A stretch of 64,000 nt of DNA from Pseudolysobacter sp964466115 (GCA_964466115.1 CAYXMH010000003.1:1-64000), one strand, 5' to 3'; numbered from the stretch's first letter, positions 36,207 to 45,483 are shown. Notes: generated from the sequence alone by a model not told the origin. Made by a program: numbers and translations.

Positions 36207-37136
36207 TCAGGCCGCCGCCGGTACCGGTCCCCAAGTTGCTTCCAGGCTGCGCCACAGTGCGATAAACCAGGCGCGGAACATTGCGATTTCTTCGCCGCGG
36301 CTCTCGTCTTTAAGTCGCTCCAGCATCGCCTGTGGGGTCATTTCGCCGATGGTTACCGTAATGAGCTGATCGAACAATTCGGTCCACAGCGGCGTATAGA
36401 CGATACGCGCAGCATGCTGAGTCGCATAGGTACGTGCTTTGGCAATATCCAACCCCGCGCCGGGTTTGGCGGCCAGCGCCTGCAGCCACGGTGATTCACT
36501 CCACATCCCGAGTTGTTCAAAACCGGAATGCTGCAGGAACATGGAAACTTCTTGTGGTGTGCTGAATTGGTTACGCGCGACGTCTTTACGCACGGAGGGA
36601 TCCGCGCCGATGTTTTTCTGCGCCTCCAAAAACCAGCGCCGCCAACCGACGGGGCTGACCAAATTCCAGGTGTCGAAAAAAATTCGGCCGCCTGGCTTCA
36701 GCACCCGGTTCAACTCGCGCAAATAAAGAAAGAAATCCTCTTTATCCATATGGATAAAAACAGCGATGCAATAGGCCTTGTCGAAACTCGCATCGGCAAA
36801 CGCATCGAGGCTGCTGCGCGATAATTCGGCCAAACCGATGTTCGGGAATTCGCGCAGCCGCTCGCGCGCTTGCGCAATCATGTTCGGGGAGATATCAACG
36901 CCTTGCCAAAACCCAATATGTGGCGCCAGTTCACGCCCGATGCGGCCGACGCCACAACCAAGCTCCAGCACTCGGTCGGTCGAAGTCAACTCAAGCGCTG
37001 TCGTTACCTGACGCGCACTGTAGGCACCCGTCATGCGGGCCACCGTTTCATCACCACTGCCATCAACGGCAATCAGCGCATCCTGCATGGTATGCGCCTT
37101 GCTGTCCCAAAGGCTTTTGTAATTTTGAAAATCCAT
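36207..37136 (-). CDS. Class I SAM-dependent methyltransferase
   Basis: 309 residues. LELGCGVGRIGRELA is motif I, GVDISPNM the ribose Asp motif, and FIHMDKEDFFLYLRELNRVL with LKPGGRIFFDTWN the later core. The substrate is not evident; the C-terminal third is helical and not a known cap domain. It lies between fadI and ntrC, all on the minus strand, 122 bp after ntrC ends on the map but upstream of fadI in transcription terms it follows it. Confidence 0.82.
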   Translation of the reverse strand: MDFQNYKSLWDSKAHTMQDALIAVDGSGDETVARMTGAYSARQVTTALELTSTDRVLELGCGVGRIGRELAPHIGFWQGVDISPNMIAQARERLREFPNIGLAELSRSSLDAFADASFDKAYCIAVFIHMDKEDFFLYLRELNRVLKPGGRIFFDTWNLVSPVGWRRWFLEAQKNIGADPSVRKDVARNQFSTPQEVSMFLQHSGFEQLGMWSESPWLQALAAKPGAGLDIAKARTYATQHAARIVYTPLWTELFDQLITVTIGEMTPQAMLERLKDESRGEEIAMFRAWFIALWRSLEATWGPVPAAA

Positions 37137-37258
37137 CGTTCTGCTACTGCCTTAGCAAACCCGCATTGAGCGGGCATTGTGAAGAAAAAAGCCATCTTAC
37201 ACTGCACACAGGCGGGCTGGTAGATCGAGCGCTACCGCCCTTCTTAAGCGGCACGCGA

Positions 37259-38659
37259 TTAGCCGGAGCTGCGCCGTTTACGCGAGCTACCGAGCTTGCG
37301 TGTCAACGTGTTGCGACCGAGCCCCAACTGCTCAGCGGCGCGTTGACGATGGCCGGCGTTAACCTCCAATGCTACGTCGAGCAGCGCTTGTTCAAGCTCA
37401 TCACGTGCGTGCGTGTAGAGTCGCAGCACTCCTTGGTTCAGCTGATCGCGCGCCCATATCCGCAATTGCATCTGCCAGCTTGATTCGGATGGCAGCGCTG
37501 CCCGCTTATCTTGATCGGGCTGTACTGGCAGATCACTGACACGGATCTCGCGACCGGGCGCCATCACCGCAAGGCGTCGACACAAATTCTCCAGCTGTCG
37601 CACATTGCCAGGCCAAGGCCACTTCGCCAATGCATCAAGTGCGGCTTGGGAGTAGCGCTTCGATTCCAGATGCATCGACTCGACCGTGCGCGCAAGAAAG
37701 CGCGCGGCCAATACCGGAATATCCGCACGCCGCTCGCGCAGCGGCGGTAAATGGATACGCACCACATCCAAACGGTGTAGCAAATCGGCGCGGAATTCAC
37801 CGCGCGCGACTTTCGCCTCCAATTCTTGATGGGTCGCGGCAATCACGCGCACCGAGGTCTTGATCAACTCGCGACCGCCGACCCGATAGAATTCACCCTC
37901 CGCCAACACGCGCAACAATCGAGTTTGCAAATTAAGCGGCATGTCACCAATTTCGTCCAGAAACAGGGTGCCGCCCTGGGCCTGCTCAAAACGACCCAGA
38001 TGTCGCTTGACCGCTCCGGTGAAGGCACCGGCTTCGTGTCCAAACAGTTCGGATTCCAAAAGCTCGTTCGGTATCGCGGCCGTATTAAGCGCGATAAAAG
38101 GCCGTGCATAGCGGTCACTGTGCCGATGCAACGCGCGCGCAACCAGTTCCTTACCGGTGCCGGTTTCACCGGTGATCAGCACATTCAGATCGGTGGCCGC
38201 TACTTGGCCAACGGTGCGGAACACCTCACGCATTGCTGGCGATTGGCCAATCAGCTCCGTTTCTTGTTCTATGCGTACTGGTAATGGCCCAGCCGCTGGT
38301 TCTATTGCAATCGCGCGAGCAACAGCGGCAACGGCCTGATCCAAATCAAACGGCTTCGGTAAGTAATCAAACGCGCCTTGACGATAAGCCGCCGCGGTCG
38401 AGGCCACGTCGGTGAAGGCACTCATAACAATGACGGGACAATCCACCCCATCGGTTTGCAGTTTTTCCAGAAGCTTAAGCCCGCTGGTTCCAGGCATTCG
38501 CACGTCGGTGATGATGATGGCCGGCTTGCTCGTCACCAATGCGGCAAGTAGCGATGGCGCATCGCTGAATTCACGCACTGGATGGCCAGCTTCACGCAGC
38601 GCCTGACTTAAGACAAAGCGTATCGAGCGATCGTCATCGGCAATCCATACCTCAGCCAT
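37259..38659 (-). CDS. ntrC: Nitrogen regulator NtrC, sigma-54 activator
   Basis: 466 residues: a receiver domain with acidic DDD pocket and Asp52 (ITDVRMPG), an AAA+ domain with GETGTGKE, GAFTGA (sigma-54 contact) and FLDEIGDMPL, and a C-terminal Fis-type helix-turn-helix (about 440-460, LGRNTLTRKL). It activates glnA and other nitrogen genes when phosphorylated by NtrB. The ATG at 38659 overlaps the ntrB end by 8 bp; the frame from 38689 is rejected. Its binding sites are visible upstream of glnA and at ntrB. Confidence 0.96.
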   Translation of the reverse strand: MAEVWIADDDRSIRFVLSQALREAGHPVREFSDAPSLLAALVTSKPAIIITDVRMPGTSGLKLLEKLQTDGVDCPVIVMSAFTDVASTAAAYRQGAFDYLPKPFDLDQAVAAVARAIAIEPAAGPLPVRIEQETELIGQSPAMREVFRTVGQVAATDLNVLITGETGTGKELVARALHRHSDRYARPFIALNTAAIPNELLESELFGHEAGAFTGAVKRHLGRFEQAQGGTLFLDEIGDMPLNLQTRLLRVLAEGEFYRVGGRELIKTSVRVIAATHQELEAKVARGEFRADLLHRLDVVRIHLPPLRERRADIPVLAARFLARTVESMHLESKRYSQAALDALAKWPWPGNVRQLENLCRRLAVMAPGREIRVSDLPVQPDQDKRAALPSESSWQMQLRIWARDQLNQGVLRLYTHARDELEQALLDVALEVNAGHRQRAAEQLGLGRNTLTRKLGSSRKRRSSG

Positions 38660-39698
38660 GCGGATTTCCCGCCGGCAATAACAAGGCAAACACCGTGTGG
38701 CCAGGCCGGCTGCGGTAACTTAAAGCCCCGCCGTGTTCACGTGCTATTTCCTGTGCCAGCGCCAATCCCAGTCCGCTGCCATTCGCGCGGCCGGAAACCA
38801 AAGGCAAGAATAGGCTTTGCGCCAACTCTTCAGGTACGCCCTGCCCATCATCGATTAATTCCAATCGCAAGGCCAACTTAAGCGTTCGTTCACCGATCAA
38901 TGCGTTGTGTTCGACGCGAGTACGCAAGACAATCTGTTTGGCGTCCGCCTCGATCGCGTTGCGCATCAAGTTCAGCAGCAATTGTTGCAATCGATTTGCA
39001 TCACCGTGCAACCCGGGAAGGCTGGGGTCATAATCACGATCAATCTTCAGCACCGGCCCTACCTCGGCCAGCGCGAGCGCACGAATCCTTTCGGCGATTT
39101 CGTGCAGATTGATTGAAGTAAGGTGCGGCTTGTTTGCGCTGCGCAACAACCGATCGGCCAAGCTCGCCAGCCGATCGGCCTCCTGCAAAATGATGTCGGT
39201 CAGCGCGATCAGTTCCGCGTCCACCACATGTCGGCGCAATAATTGCGCCGCACCACGCACGCCGGCCAACGGGTTCTTCACCTCATGCGCCAACCCGCGC
39301 AGGGTTTCCGATAGTCGCGGTGCATCGGCTGTCTCGCCACCATGGGCCAATGGATGCACTTCCAGCAGCAATGCGCCGTCGGATTCCGTCATTGGGCTAA
39401 AACTAAGATCGACGCGCAATTCCAAGCCGGAGTTCAGGCTCAATGCATGATCTCGAACTCGCAGAGTACTCATCGTAGCGCGCGATCGTTCTGCAAGTTC
39501 GGTTAGGCGCCATCCCGTTGGGCCAAGCACGGTTAATGGTTGGCCTAATAAGCCAACCGCTTCCAGACCCAGTAAATTTTTCAGTGCAGGATTAAGATAA
39601 ACCAAGCGCGATTCATCGTTGAGCACCGCCAAACCCGTGGCCAAGTGATCGGCCCGTGGTTTAAATGCTTCAGACAGTGTTTCAGTGCTTGCACCCAT
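38652..39698 (-). CDS. ntrB: Nitrogen sensor kinase NtrB
   Basis: 348 residues: a PAS-like N-terminal domain (about 15-115), HisKA with the phospho-His in RGLAHEVKNPLAG, and a kinase domain with NAIEAD (N box), DDGQGVPEE and GSGLGLALA. No membrane segment, as expected for NtrB, which senses nitrogen through PII. It starts right against an NtrC site and may be read from glnA leak-through plus its own promoter. Confidence 0.96.
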   Translation of the reverse strand: MGASTETLSEAFKPRADHLATGLAVLNDESRLVYLNPALKNLLGLEAVGLLGQPLTVLGPTGWRLTELAERSRATMSTLRVRDHALSLNSGLELRVDLSFSPMTESDGALLLEVHPLAHGGETADAPRLSETLRGLAHEVKNPLAGVRGAAQLLRRHVVDAELIALTDIILQEADRLASLADRLLRSANKPHLTSINLHEIAERIRALALAEVGPVLKIDRDYDPSLPGLHGDANRLQQLLLNLMRNAIEADAKQIVLRTRVEHNALIGERTLKLALRLELIDDGQGVPEELAQSLFLPLVSGRANGSGLGLALAQEIAREHGGALSYRSRPGHTVFALLLPAGNPHG

Positions 39699-39715
39699 TG
39701 CACCAGTTTAGTGCA
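39699..39715 (-). promoter_or_regulatory. NtrC-binding site touching the ntrB start codon
   Basis: TGCACCAGTTTAGTGCA on the plus strand has TGCAC and GTGCA arms in the 17-bp NtrC spacing. It directly abuts the ntrB ATG. A TATGAT box (minus strand, 39718-39723) would start transcription within the site, so bound NtrC should repress ntrBC, as known for the enteric glnL promoter. Confidence 0.7.
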
Positions 39716-39733
39716 AAATCATAAAATACGCGA

Positions 39734-39759
39734 AAGGGAGCGCAGGCGTGCGCTCCCTT
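39734..39759 (-). terminator. glnA terminator
   Basis: AAGGGAGCGCA and TGCGCTCCCTT form a perfect 11-bp stem with a 4-nt loop, 20 bp after the glnA stop. The minus strand continues with a T-rich run. It should end most glnA transcripts before ntrBC. Confidence 0.8.
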
Positions 39760-39778
39760 CCTTATAAAACGTTACTTC

Positions 39779-41188
39779 TTAAATACTGTAATACATCTGA
39801 TATTCCAACGGATGCGTGCTGGCGCGGAATTTCGTGACTTCCTGCATTTTCAGCTCAATATACGCATCGATGAAATCGTTGCTGAAGACCCCGCCAGCGG
39901 TGAGAAATCCGCGATCCTTATTCAAACACTCCAACGCTTGATCAAGGCTGTGGCAAACGGTTGGGATGTTGTGCTCTTCTTCCGGTGGCAAATCGTAGAG
40001 GTCTTTGTCCATCGGGGCGCCCGGATCGATCTTATTTAAAATGCCATCAAGGCCCGCCATCATCAGCGCGGCGAAGGTCAGGTACCCGGAATTGACCGGA
40101 TCGGGAAAACGAATCTCGATGCGCCGCGCTTTCGGATTGGTGACAAACGGGATACGGCAACTTGCCGAACGATTGCGCGCCGAATACGCCAGCATCACCG
40201 GCGCCTCGTAACCCGGGACTAAACGCTTGTAACTGTTGGTGGTTGAATTGGTGAACGCGTTGATCGCACGCGCATGCTTGAATATCCCGCCGATGTAATA
40301 CAGCGCCGTTTGGCTCAAGCCACCATACAAATCACCGCTAAACAAGTTATTGCCGTTCTTGGTCAGTGACTGATGCACATGCATGCCAGAGCCATTGTCA
40401 CCCACGATGGGCTTTGGCATAAACGTCGCCGTTTTCGCATTGCGGTGCGCGACGTTTTTAATGATGTATTTCATCATCATCAATTCATCGGCTTTTTTAA
40501 CCAATGCGTTAAAACGAGTGCCGATTTCGCATTGCCCGGCGGTGGCCACTTCGTGGTGATGCACCTCCACCACTTGGCCCGCCGCGGCCAATAGCTGGCA
40601 CATTTCACTGCGGATGTCCTGCAACGAATCGACCGGCGGCACCGGAAAATAGCCGCCCTTTACGCCAGGACGATGCCCGGAATTGCCCTCATCGAACTTG
40701 CGATGACTGCTCCAAGCGGCTTCTTCGGAATCGATTTCGAACGATGCGCCGTACATTTCATTGCGCCAGCGTACCGAGTCGAAAATAAAAAATTCAGGCT
40801 CCGGACCAAAAAATGCACCGTCGGCAATTCCGGTTGATTTCAAAAACGCCTCGGCGCGCTTGCCGATCGAACGCGGGCAACGCGAGTACGGCTGCATGGT
40901 GGAAGGTTCGAGCACGTCGCACATCAAGATCAAGGTGGCGTGCTCGGTAAATGGATCTAACACGGCAGAGGCCGGATCCGGCATCAACACCATGTCCGAT
41001 TCATTGATGCCTTTCCAGCCGCTGATGCTGGAGCCGTCGAACATTTTTCCCTCTTCGAAAAAACTCTCATCGACGATTTGTGCGGGGAAGGTTACATGGT
41101 GGTGTTTACCGAGCATATCGGCAAAACGCAGGTCGACGTACTGGACGGCATGGTCTTTAATCAGTTTGGACACATTGGCGATGGGCAT
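39779..41188 (-). CDS. glnA: Glutamine synthetase, type I
   Basis: Makes glutamine from glutamate, ammonia and ATP. 469 residues forming dodecamers. MFDGSSISGWKGI, NGSGMHVHQS and the adenylylation loop LYDLPPEE with Tyr398 are present, so control by adenylylation (GSI-beta) is expected. AGGAG lies 5 nt before the ATG. A sigma-54 promoter and two NtrC sites lie upstream, and a strong terminator downstream separates it from ntrBC. Confidence 0.98.
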   Translation of the reverse strand: MPIANVSKLIKDHAVQYVDLRFADMLGKHHHVTFPAQIVDESFFEEGKMFDGSSISGWKGINESDMVLMPDPASAVLDPFTEHATLILMCDVLEPSTMQPYSRCPRSIGKRAEAFLKSTGIADGAFFGPEPEFFIFDSVRWRNEMYGASFEIDSEEAAWSSHRKFDEGNSGHRPGVKGGYFPVPPVDSLQDIRSEMCQLLAAAGQVVEVHHHEVATAGQCEIGTRFNALVKKADELMMMKYIIKNVAHRNAKTATFMPKPIVGDNGSGMHVHQSLTKNGNNLFSGDLYGGLSQTALYYIGGIFKHARAINAFTNSTTNSYKRLVPGYEAPVMLAYSARNRSASCRIPFVTNPKARRIEIRFPDPVNSGYLTFAALMMAGLDGILNKIDPGAPMDKDLYDLPPEEEHNIPTVCHSLDQALECLNKDRGFLTAGGVFSNDFIDAYIELKMQEVTKFRASTHPLEYQMYYSI

Positions 41189-41225
41189 GATGGGCTCCTA
41201 GGATTGAATTGAACCCAAATCCCAG

Positions 41226-41241
41226 AGCAACCTGCGTGCCA
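41226..41241 (-). promoter_or_regulatory. Sigma-54 promoter of glnA
   Basis: Minus-strand TGGCAC-GCAGG-TTGCT matches the -24/-12 consensus exactly. Predicted start of transcription is about 41215, giving a 27-nt leader to glnA. Confidence 0.88.
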
Positions 41242-41313
41242 AACTCTATTTAGCGAAAATAGATTTGTAAAACAATTGTTTAGAAATATGTCTTTTTCAA
41301 GTCCTAGTGTTAT

Positions 41314-41330
41314 TGCACCATTTTGGTGCG
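41314..41330 (-). promoter_or_regulatory. NtrC enhancer site 1 for glnA
   Basis: TGCACCATTTTGGTGCG is a near-perfect 17-bp NtrC palindrome centred about 107 bp upstream of the predicted glnA start. Confidence 0.82.
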
Positions 41331-41344
41331 ATAAAGCACGCACT

Positions 41345-41361
41345 AGAACTGTTTTGGTGCA
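41345..41361 (-). promoter_or_regulatory. NtrC enhancer site 2 for glnA
   Basis: AGAACTGTTTTGGTGCA has one perfect arm (TTTTGGTGCA) and one degraded arm. It is centred about 138 bp upstream, 31 bp (three helical turns) from site 1, and ends 2 bp from the neighbouring gene's stop codon. Confidence 0.65.
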
Positions 41362-41363
41362 GA

Positions 41364-43478
41364 TCAATCCAAAGCATGGTTCAAATGAACAAACACCTCG
41401 GCCAACGCGGGTTCATAGACTTGCCAATGCCCGTTCGGCAATGCGTTGGGCAGACCTCCCGCCCCATGCGCTATTTTGCGGGTGCCGGGACCTTCCACCA
41501 TCTGAGGTAATCCCAAAAACCGCTGCAATTCCTGCTGTGTTTCCACCAAGGGTTTCTCGTTCGTAATAACCAGCCGCTCCCAACTGCCCACCGTCGTGGC
41601 AAGCTTTTCATGCTGGCGCGTTAGGGCCAACCATTGCGCGCCAGCGGAAAGGTCGCTTAATTCGTAGCCTGCCGCCCAACCATAGCTTAGCCAATTGAGT
41701 AAAGAATCGTGCGGATCGCGCTGCACCACAATCCATTTCATGCTGGGCAATGCGGCTTGCAGCACCGGCAGAAAACGGGCATCAAAATAGGGTAGCCAAT
41801 CGACAACGCGACGATCGCGGGTGATCGCCAAGCGATCCAAAGCGCGGCGATAGTGGCGCAAGAAACGACGAGCGCCATCGGCTTCCAGATCGTACAAATC
41901 GAAATCCGGCTGTTCAACAAACGCATCGTGTCGGGCATTGGGGCCAAAACGATCGCGCAACACCGCGAGCGAGGGTTGGTCCGAAAGCATAGCGGCAATT
42001 CGATCCACACCGCTGCCGGGTGCTCCGATGAGTAAGACCGGCTGCTGATCGGCCCATTCCTCCCCGATGTTTTTTCGCTCGCCGGTTTGCTCCGCTTTCA
42101 TGCGGGCAATGATGTCCTCGCGCAATGCATGGGTTAATGCGGCAAGTCTCGGTAGTTGATTGGGGGTTTTGTGTTCACGATGCGCCGCGTGCCAGGCGTT
42201 GACGGCGCTTTCGTATTGCCCTTGCCGATCCAACGTTATTCCAAGGTAATGCCAATGCAGTTGCCTTTGCATTGGCGTTAAGGATGTCACGTCAAACGCT
42301 TGCAAGTGCTGTAGGGCCTGATCATTCACGCCCTTGCGCAGCGCCGCTCGCGCTAGCAACAACCCGATATCGGGGCGCACGGCGGTGACGGACTCGGCTT
42401 GCTCTAAGGCCGCATCCCATTGACCTGCCGACTCCAGGCTTAACGCAAACTCGGCACGTGCCGCGTCGTTGTTTGGCTGCGCAGCAAGGCATTCGCGCCA
42501 AACCTCCATTACCTGCTGCGGCAAATTCAGCTTAGCCAGCAATCCGGTTAGGGCGAGGCAAAGCTCCGTCTGGCCCGGCATCGCAGCCAATGCCTCGTTA
42601 TACAAGGACAATGCCTCATCGATTTGACCCAATCGCTGCAAGCACCATCCGAGCGAAAGAACCACCTCGGTCTGTTTCGATTGCACGGCCAACGAAGCGC
42701 GGTAATGCCGGACCGCGGCACTGTAATCTCCCCGGGCTCGCGCGATATCGCCTAACCCGGCCTGTGCAGGCGCGAGTTGCTTACCGGATTCCACCAATGT
42801 CGTGAAGCACAGTTGCGCCTGCACGTGTTGACCCGCTTTCAGGTGGATTTCACCCAACAACAAACGCGCAACGGCAAAGTCGGGTTGCAGCTTTAAGGCA
42901 TTGCTCAATGCCGTTTCGGCAAACGAAATCATGCCGCGTGCATAGAACGCGCGCCCAACACTGGCTTGGGCGGCCGCGTCATTCGGGCGCAATTCCACAG
43001 CTCGAGTTAGGTACTTTAGAGCTTGTCCGCTGTCGCCGCGACTCATGTATAAATTGCCGAGGCTGGTCAGCACCTGCGGGTCGTCTTCGGTGGCCTTAAG
43101 GGCAACGGTAAAATGGCTTTCGGCAGCGGCAGCGTCCCCACGTTGCATTGCAATCTGTCCCAATGCGCTATATGCACTGGTGAGGTTGGGATTGAGCCTG
43201 ATCGCCGTGCTAAAGCTTTCGTACGCGGCATCCCAAAGCTGCGCATGCATGCGCATGCCTCCCAACGTCATATGAAAATTGGCGCGCTCAGGTGCAAGCT
43301 CGATGGCGCGGCCAACCAACGTCATTCCATCCTGAAAATCGTTGCGCTGGCGGCGCAAAATACCGAGCAAATGCAACACCTCCGGATCATCCGGATTGAA
43401 CTGAAGTAGCTCGCGATAGCCGCTTTCGGCCCCATCGAGCTGTCCGCTCTTATGTAATTCAATGATTTTTTCAAGCAT
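41364..43478 (-). CDS. TPR-repeat protein with sulfotransferase-like C-terminus
   Basis: 704 residues: about twelve TPR repeats (1-450) and a C-terminal sulfotransferase-like domain (about 480-700). The PAPS loop, usually PRSGTT, reads GAPGSGVDR here, while the second half keeps WIVVQRDPHDSLLNWLSYGW, close to the 3'-phosphate motif. The altered loop raises doubt about activity. Known TPR-sulfotransferases share this plan. It overlaps the yheT-like gene by 8 bp (ATGCTTGA), so the two are coupled. Its end adjoins the glnA enhancers. Confidence 0.82.
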   Translation of the reverse strand: MLEKIIELHKSGQLDGAESGYRELLQFNPDDPEVLHLLGILRRQRNDFQDGMTLVGRAIELAPERANFHMTLGGMRMHAQLWDAAYESFSTAIRLNPNLTSAYSALGQIAMQRGDAAAAESHFTVALKATEDDPQVLTSLGNLYMSRGDSGQALKYLTRAVELRPNDAAAQASVGRAFYARGMISFAETALSNALKLQPDFAVARLLLGEIHLKAGQHVQAQLCFTTLVESGKQLAPAQAGLGDIARARGDYSAAVRHYRASLAVQSKQTEVVLSLGWCLQRLGQIDEALSLYNEALAAMPGQTELCLALTGLLAKLNLPQQVMEVWRECLAAQPNNDAARAEFALSLESAGQWDAALEQAESVTAVRPDIGLLLARAALRKGVNDQALQHLQAFDVTSLTPMQRQLHWHYLGITLDRQGQYESAVNAWHAAHREHKTPNQLPRLAALTHALREDIIARMKAEQTGERKNIGEEWADQQPVLLIGAPGSGVDRIAAMLSDQPSLAVLRDRFGPNARHDAFVEQPDFDLYDLEADGARRFLRHYRRALDRLAITRDRRVVDWLPYFDARFLPVLQAALPSMKWIVVQRDPHDSLLNWLSYGWAAGYELSDLSAGAQWLALTRQHEKLATTVGSWERLVITNEKPLVETQQELQRFLGLPQMVEGPGTRKIAHGAGGLPNALPNGHWQVYEPALAEVFVHLNHALD

Positions 43479-44475
43479 GTGTGTGATTCAACCGCGTCAC
43501 AATAAAATCTTCCGCCCAGCTGATTAAGGACCAATTGCTGATGAAACCGCAGTGTCCGCCATGGGTTGCAATTTGCAACTCAATATTCGGCGAAAGCTTA
43601 AGCGATTTAAAATCGGCAACCGGAATGATGGGATCGTCCTGCGCCGTAAGAATGCTCGCCGGCGGCTTAAGACATTCTAGGCGATCTTGCGCAATGGAAT
43701 ACCCGTTTAAGTAGTTGTCTAACGACCCAAACGCCGTATGCCGCAGCACTAAATGCGTGGTCATTTCGCGCAATCCCCCTCGCAGCTCTTGCTTGGTGAG
43801 ATAGCGCTTATGCGGAAACAAGCGTTGCTTGCGCAGCAACGACCCGCGCCATTTGCGCGTGAAATAGCGCTGGTAAAACCAAGGGGCGCGTTCGATCGCC
43901 TCCAGCACCACATGAGGATTAATGACCGGGCATATCGCAACCACGCGGCTGAGCGCAATGCCCGCGTCCGGGGCGCGCAAGGCCACGCGCAAGGCAAAAT
44001 TACCGCCCAGCGAAAACCCCACCAAAGCGAGCGTACGCGCCGGAAATTGAGTGGTGATGGCCTTTACGGCACCGACCACCTCATCCAATTGACAGGAATG
44101 AAATAACCCTTCGTTAAGATGATGGGTGTTGCCGTGATCGCGGAAATTGAGCCGAAACACGTCATACCCTTCACGCAATAAACGAACCGCGGTATGCACA
44201 ATGTAACTGGAATGCGCGCTGCCTTCCCAGCCATGCAGCAACATGACCAGCCCGCGCGCTGTCGCTGCGGAAGTTTGTTGCGTCAAGAAGCCTTGCAGCC
44301 GCACCCCGCCGCCGCAGTCGAGTATGTGTTCGCTAACGGCGGTATCAAGCAAATCACGGCGGCGGCGGAACAACCACCGGCGCAAGCCACTGGACGCCAA
44401 GATCGATTGCAGATGCGGGTTGCGTAACAGCTTGCGGGGACGGAAGTCGTTCCTGGATGGGCTCATAGCCGGCAT
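43471..44475 (-). CDS. YheT-family alpha/beta hydrolase
   Basis: 334 residues. LLHGWEGSAHSSY (oxyanion loop), FRDHGNTHHLNEGLFH, the nucleophile Ser in VGFSLGGNFALR, a late DDPIIP Asp and HGGHCGFI His give a full hydrolase triad in YheT arrangement. The substrate is unknown, likely an ester. TTG 44490, ATG 44475 and ATG 44466 are possible starts without good ribosome sites. It is followed by, and overlaps, the TPR gene. Confidence 0.85.
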   Translation of the reverse strand: MPAMSPSRNDFRPRKLLRNPHLQSILASSGLRRWLFRRRRDLLDTAVSEHILDCGGGVRLQGFLTQQTSAATARGLVMLLHGWEGSAHSSYIVHTAVRLLREGYDVFRLNFRDHGNTHHLNEGLFHSCQLDEVVGAVKAITTQFPARTLALVGFSLGGNFALRVALRAPDAGIALSRVVAICPVINPHVVLEAIERAPWFYQRYFTRKWRGSLLRKQRLFPHKRYLTKQELRGGLREMTTHLVLRHTAFGSLDNYLNGYSIAQDRLECLKPPASILTAQDDPIIPVADFKSLKLSPNIELQIATHGGHCGFISNWSLISWAEDFIVTRLNHTHA

Positions 44476-44496
44476 GAAATTGCGTCGCAAAGTCGG

Positions 44497-45309
44497 TTAT
44501 TGGACATGATTCAATGCTCGCATAATGCGCTCGCGCGCCGCCTGCGCCAAGCGCCGGCGCCCTTCCTCATCGACCACTGACAAAGGCTCAAGAAAATGCA
44601 GCTCCGCGTCCATTCCCGGTGCGCCGAGCACGCGCAGGAAATTGCCGAAAAAACTTTCGCCCGGTGCAAACGTTAAATCCAAATCTTGGCATCCATTGCG
44701 GCCGTAACGCAGCGCCACCGGCTGCACCGGTACGGCGGCGTCCACGGCCACTTGAAAAATCCGCGCATGAAACGTGCGCACCTCATCCCCATTCCCGGTG
44801 CCGCCTTCGGGGAATACTCCCACCGCAAAACCTTGCTGCAGCCGTTCAACCGCGCGCTGGATCACCGCGCTTAGCGAATGCGTGTTGCCGCGTTTGTGGT
44901 AAATCGTACCGGCGCGCGACGCCAACCAACCGACCAACGGCCAGCGCGCGATCTCGGCTTTCGCAACGAAACACATCATGCGCTGCGAATGCAGCAATTC
45001 GATGTCCAACCAAGACACATGATTGGCGACAAACAACGCCGCTTGCGGTAAAGGCTTGCCAAAATGCCGAATGCGAAAACCAAACAAACGCACCAATACA
45101 CCCGACCACCAACGCGTGGTCCGATGATCCAGCCGTTCGCCACCGATATGCAGCCTCGAGCCCAATGGGTTTATTACCAGTAGAGCCAAGGGTAATGCAA
45201 TGATCAGGTGCAAGCTCAATAATGGCACACGCACCACATAACGCAACGGACGCAGCCAATCGCGGTTGCGCGCGGGTCTTTCCATCGTGGTGGGTGCTTG
45301 CTGCTCCAT
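44497..45309 (-). CDS. Lysophospholipid acyltransferase (PlsC-like)
   Basis: 270 residues with a membrane helix near the N-terminus (about 25-47) and the acyltransferase motifs NHVSWLD (H-x4-D) and FPEGGTGNG. It should acylate lysophosphatidate or a similar lysolipid at the membrane. Whether it is the main plsC or a secondary family member cannot be said. ATG at 45309 is taken; 45285 is an alternative. It heads the yheT-TPR series. Confidence 0.85.
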   Translation of the reverse strand: MEQQAPTTMERPARNRDWLRPLRYVVRVPLLSLHLIIALPLALLVINPLGSRLHIGGERLDHRTTRWWSGVLVRLFGFRIRHFGKPLPQAALFVANHVSWLDIELLHSQRMMCFVAKAEIARWPLVGWLASRAGTIYHKRGNTHSLSAVIQRAVERLQQGFAVGVFPEGGTGNGDEVRTFHARIFQVAVDAAVPVQPVALRYGRNGCQDLDLTFAPGESFFGNFLRVLGAPGMDAELHFLEPLSVVDEEGRRRLAQAARERIMRALNHVQ

Positions 45310-45384
45310 AGATAATGACTACTGTAACCAACGCGCCGCTGACTCGCTAGCGTTACCTTTATCCCACTGCCCGCCATACCAAGT

Positions 45385-45456
45385 GGCATTCCGGCGAAAA
45401 CGGAAATTCATGGCAATCTCGATTTCCTTGGATTCCCGCTTTCGCTGGGAATGACG
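45385..45456. repeat. Dispersed intergenic repeat, two inverted units
   Basis: Two related imperfect hairpins: ATTCCGGCGAAAACGGAA (about 45388-45405) and ATTCCCGCTTTCGCTGGGAAT followed by GACG (45432-45456). They resemble a CGGGAATGAC-type repeat family common in intergenic DNA of proteobacteria and differ from the REP-like family in this window. Confidence 0.6.
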
Positions 45457-45483
45457 ATAGTGAAGTCTTGAAAAGGAAATGCT

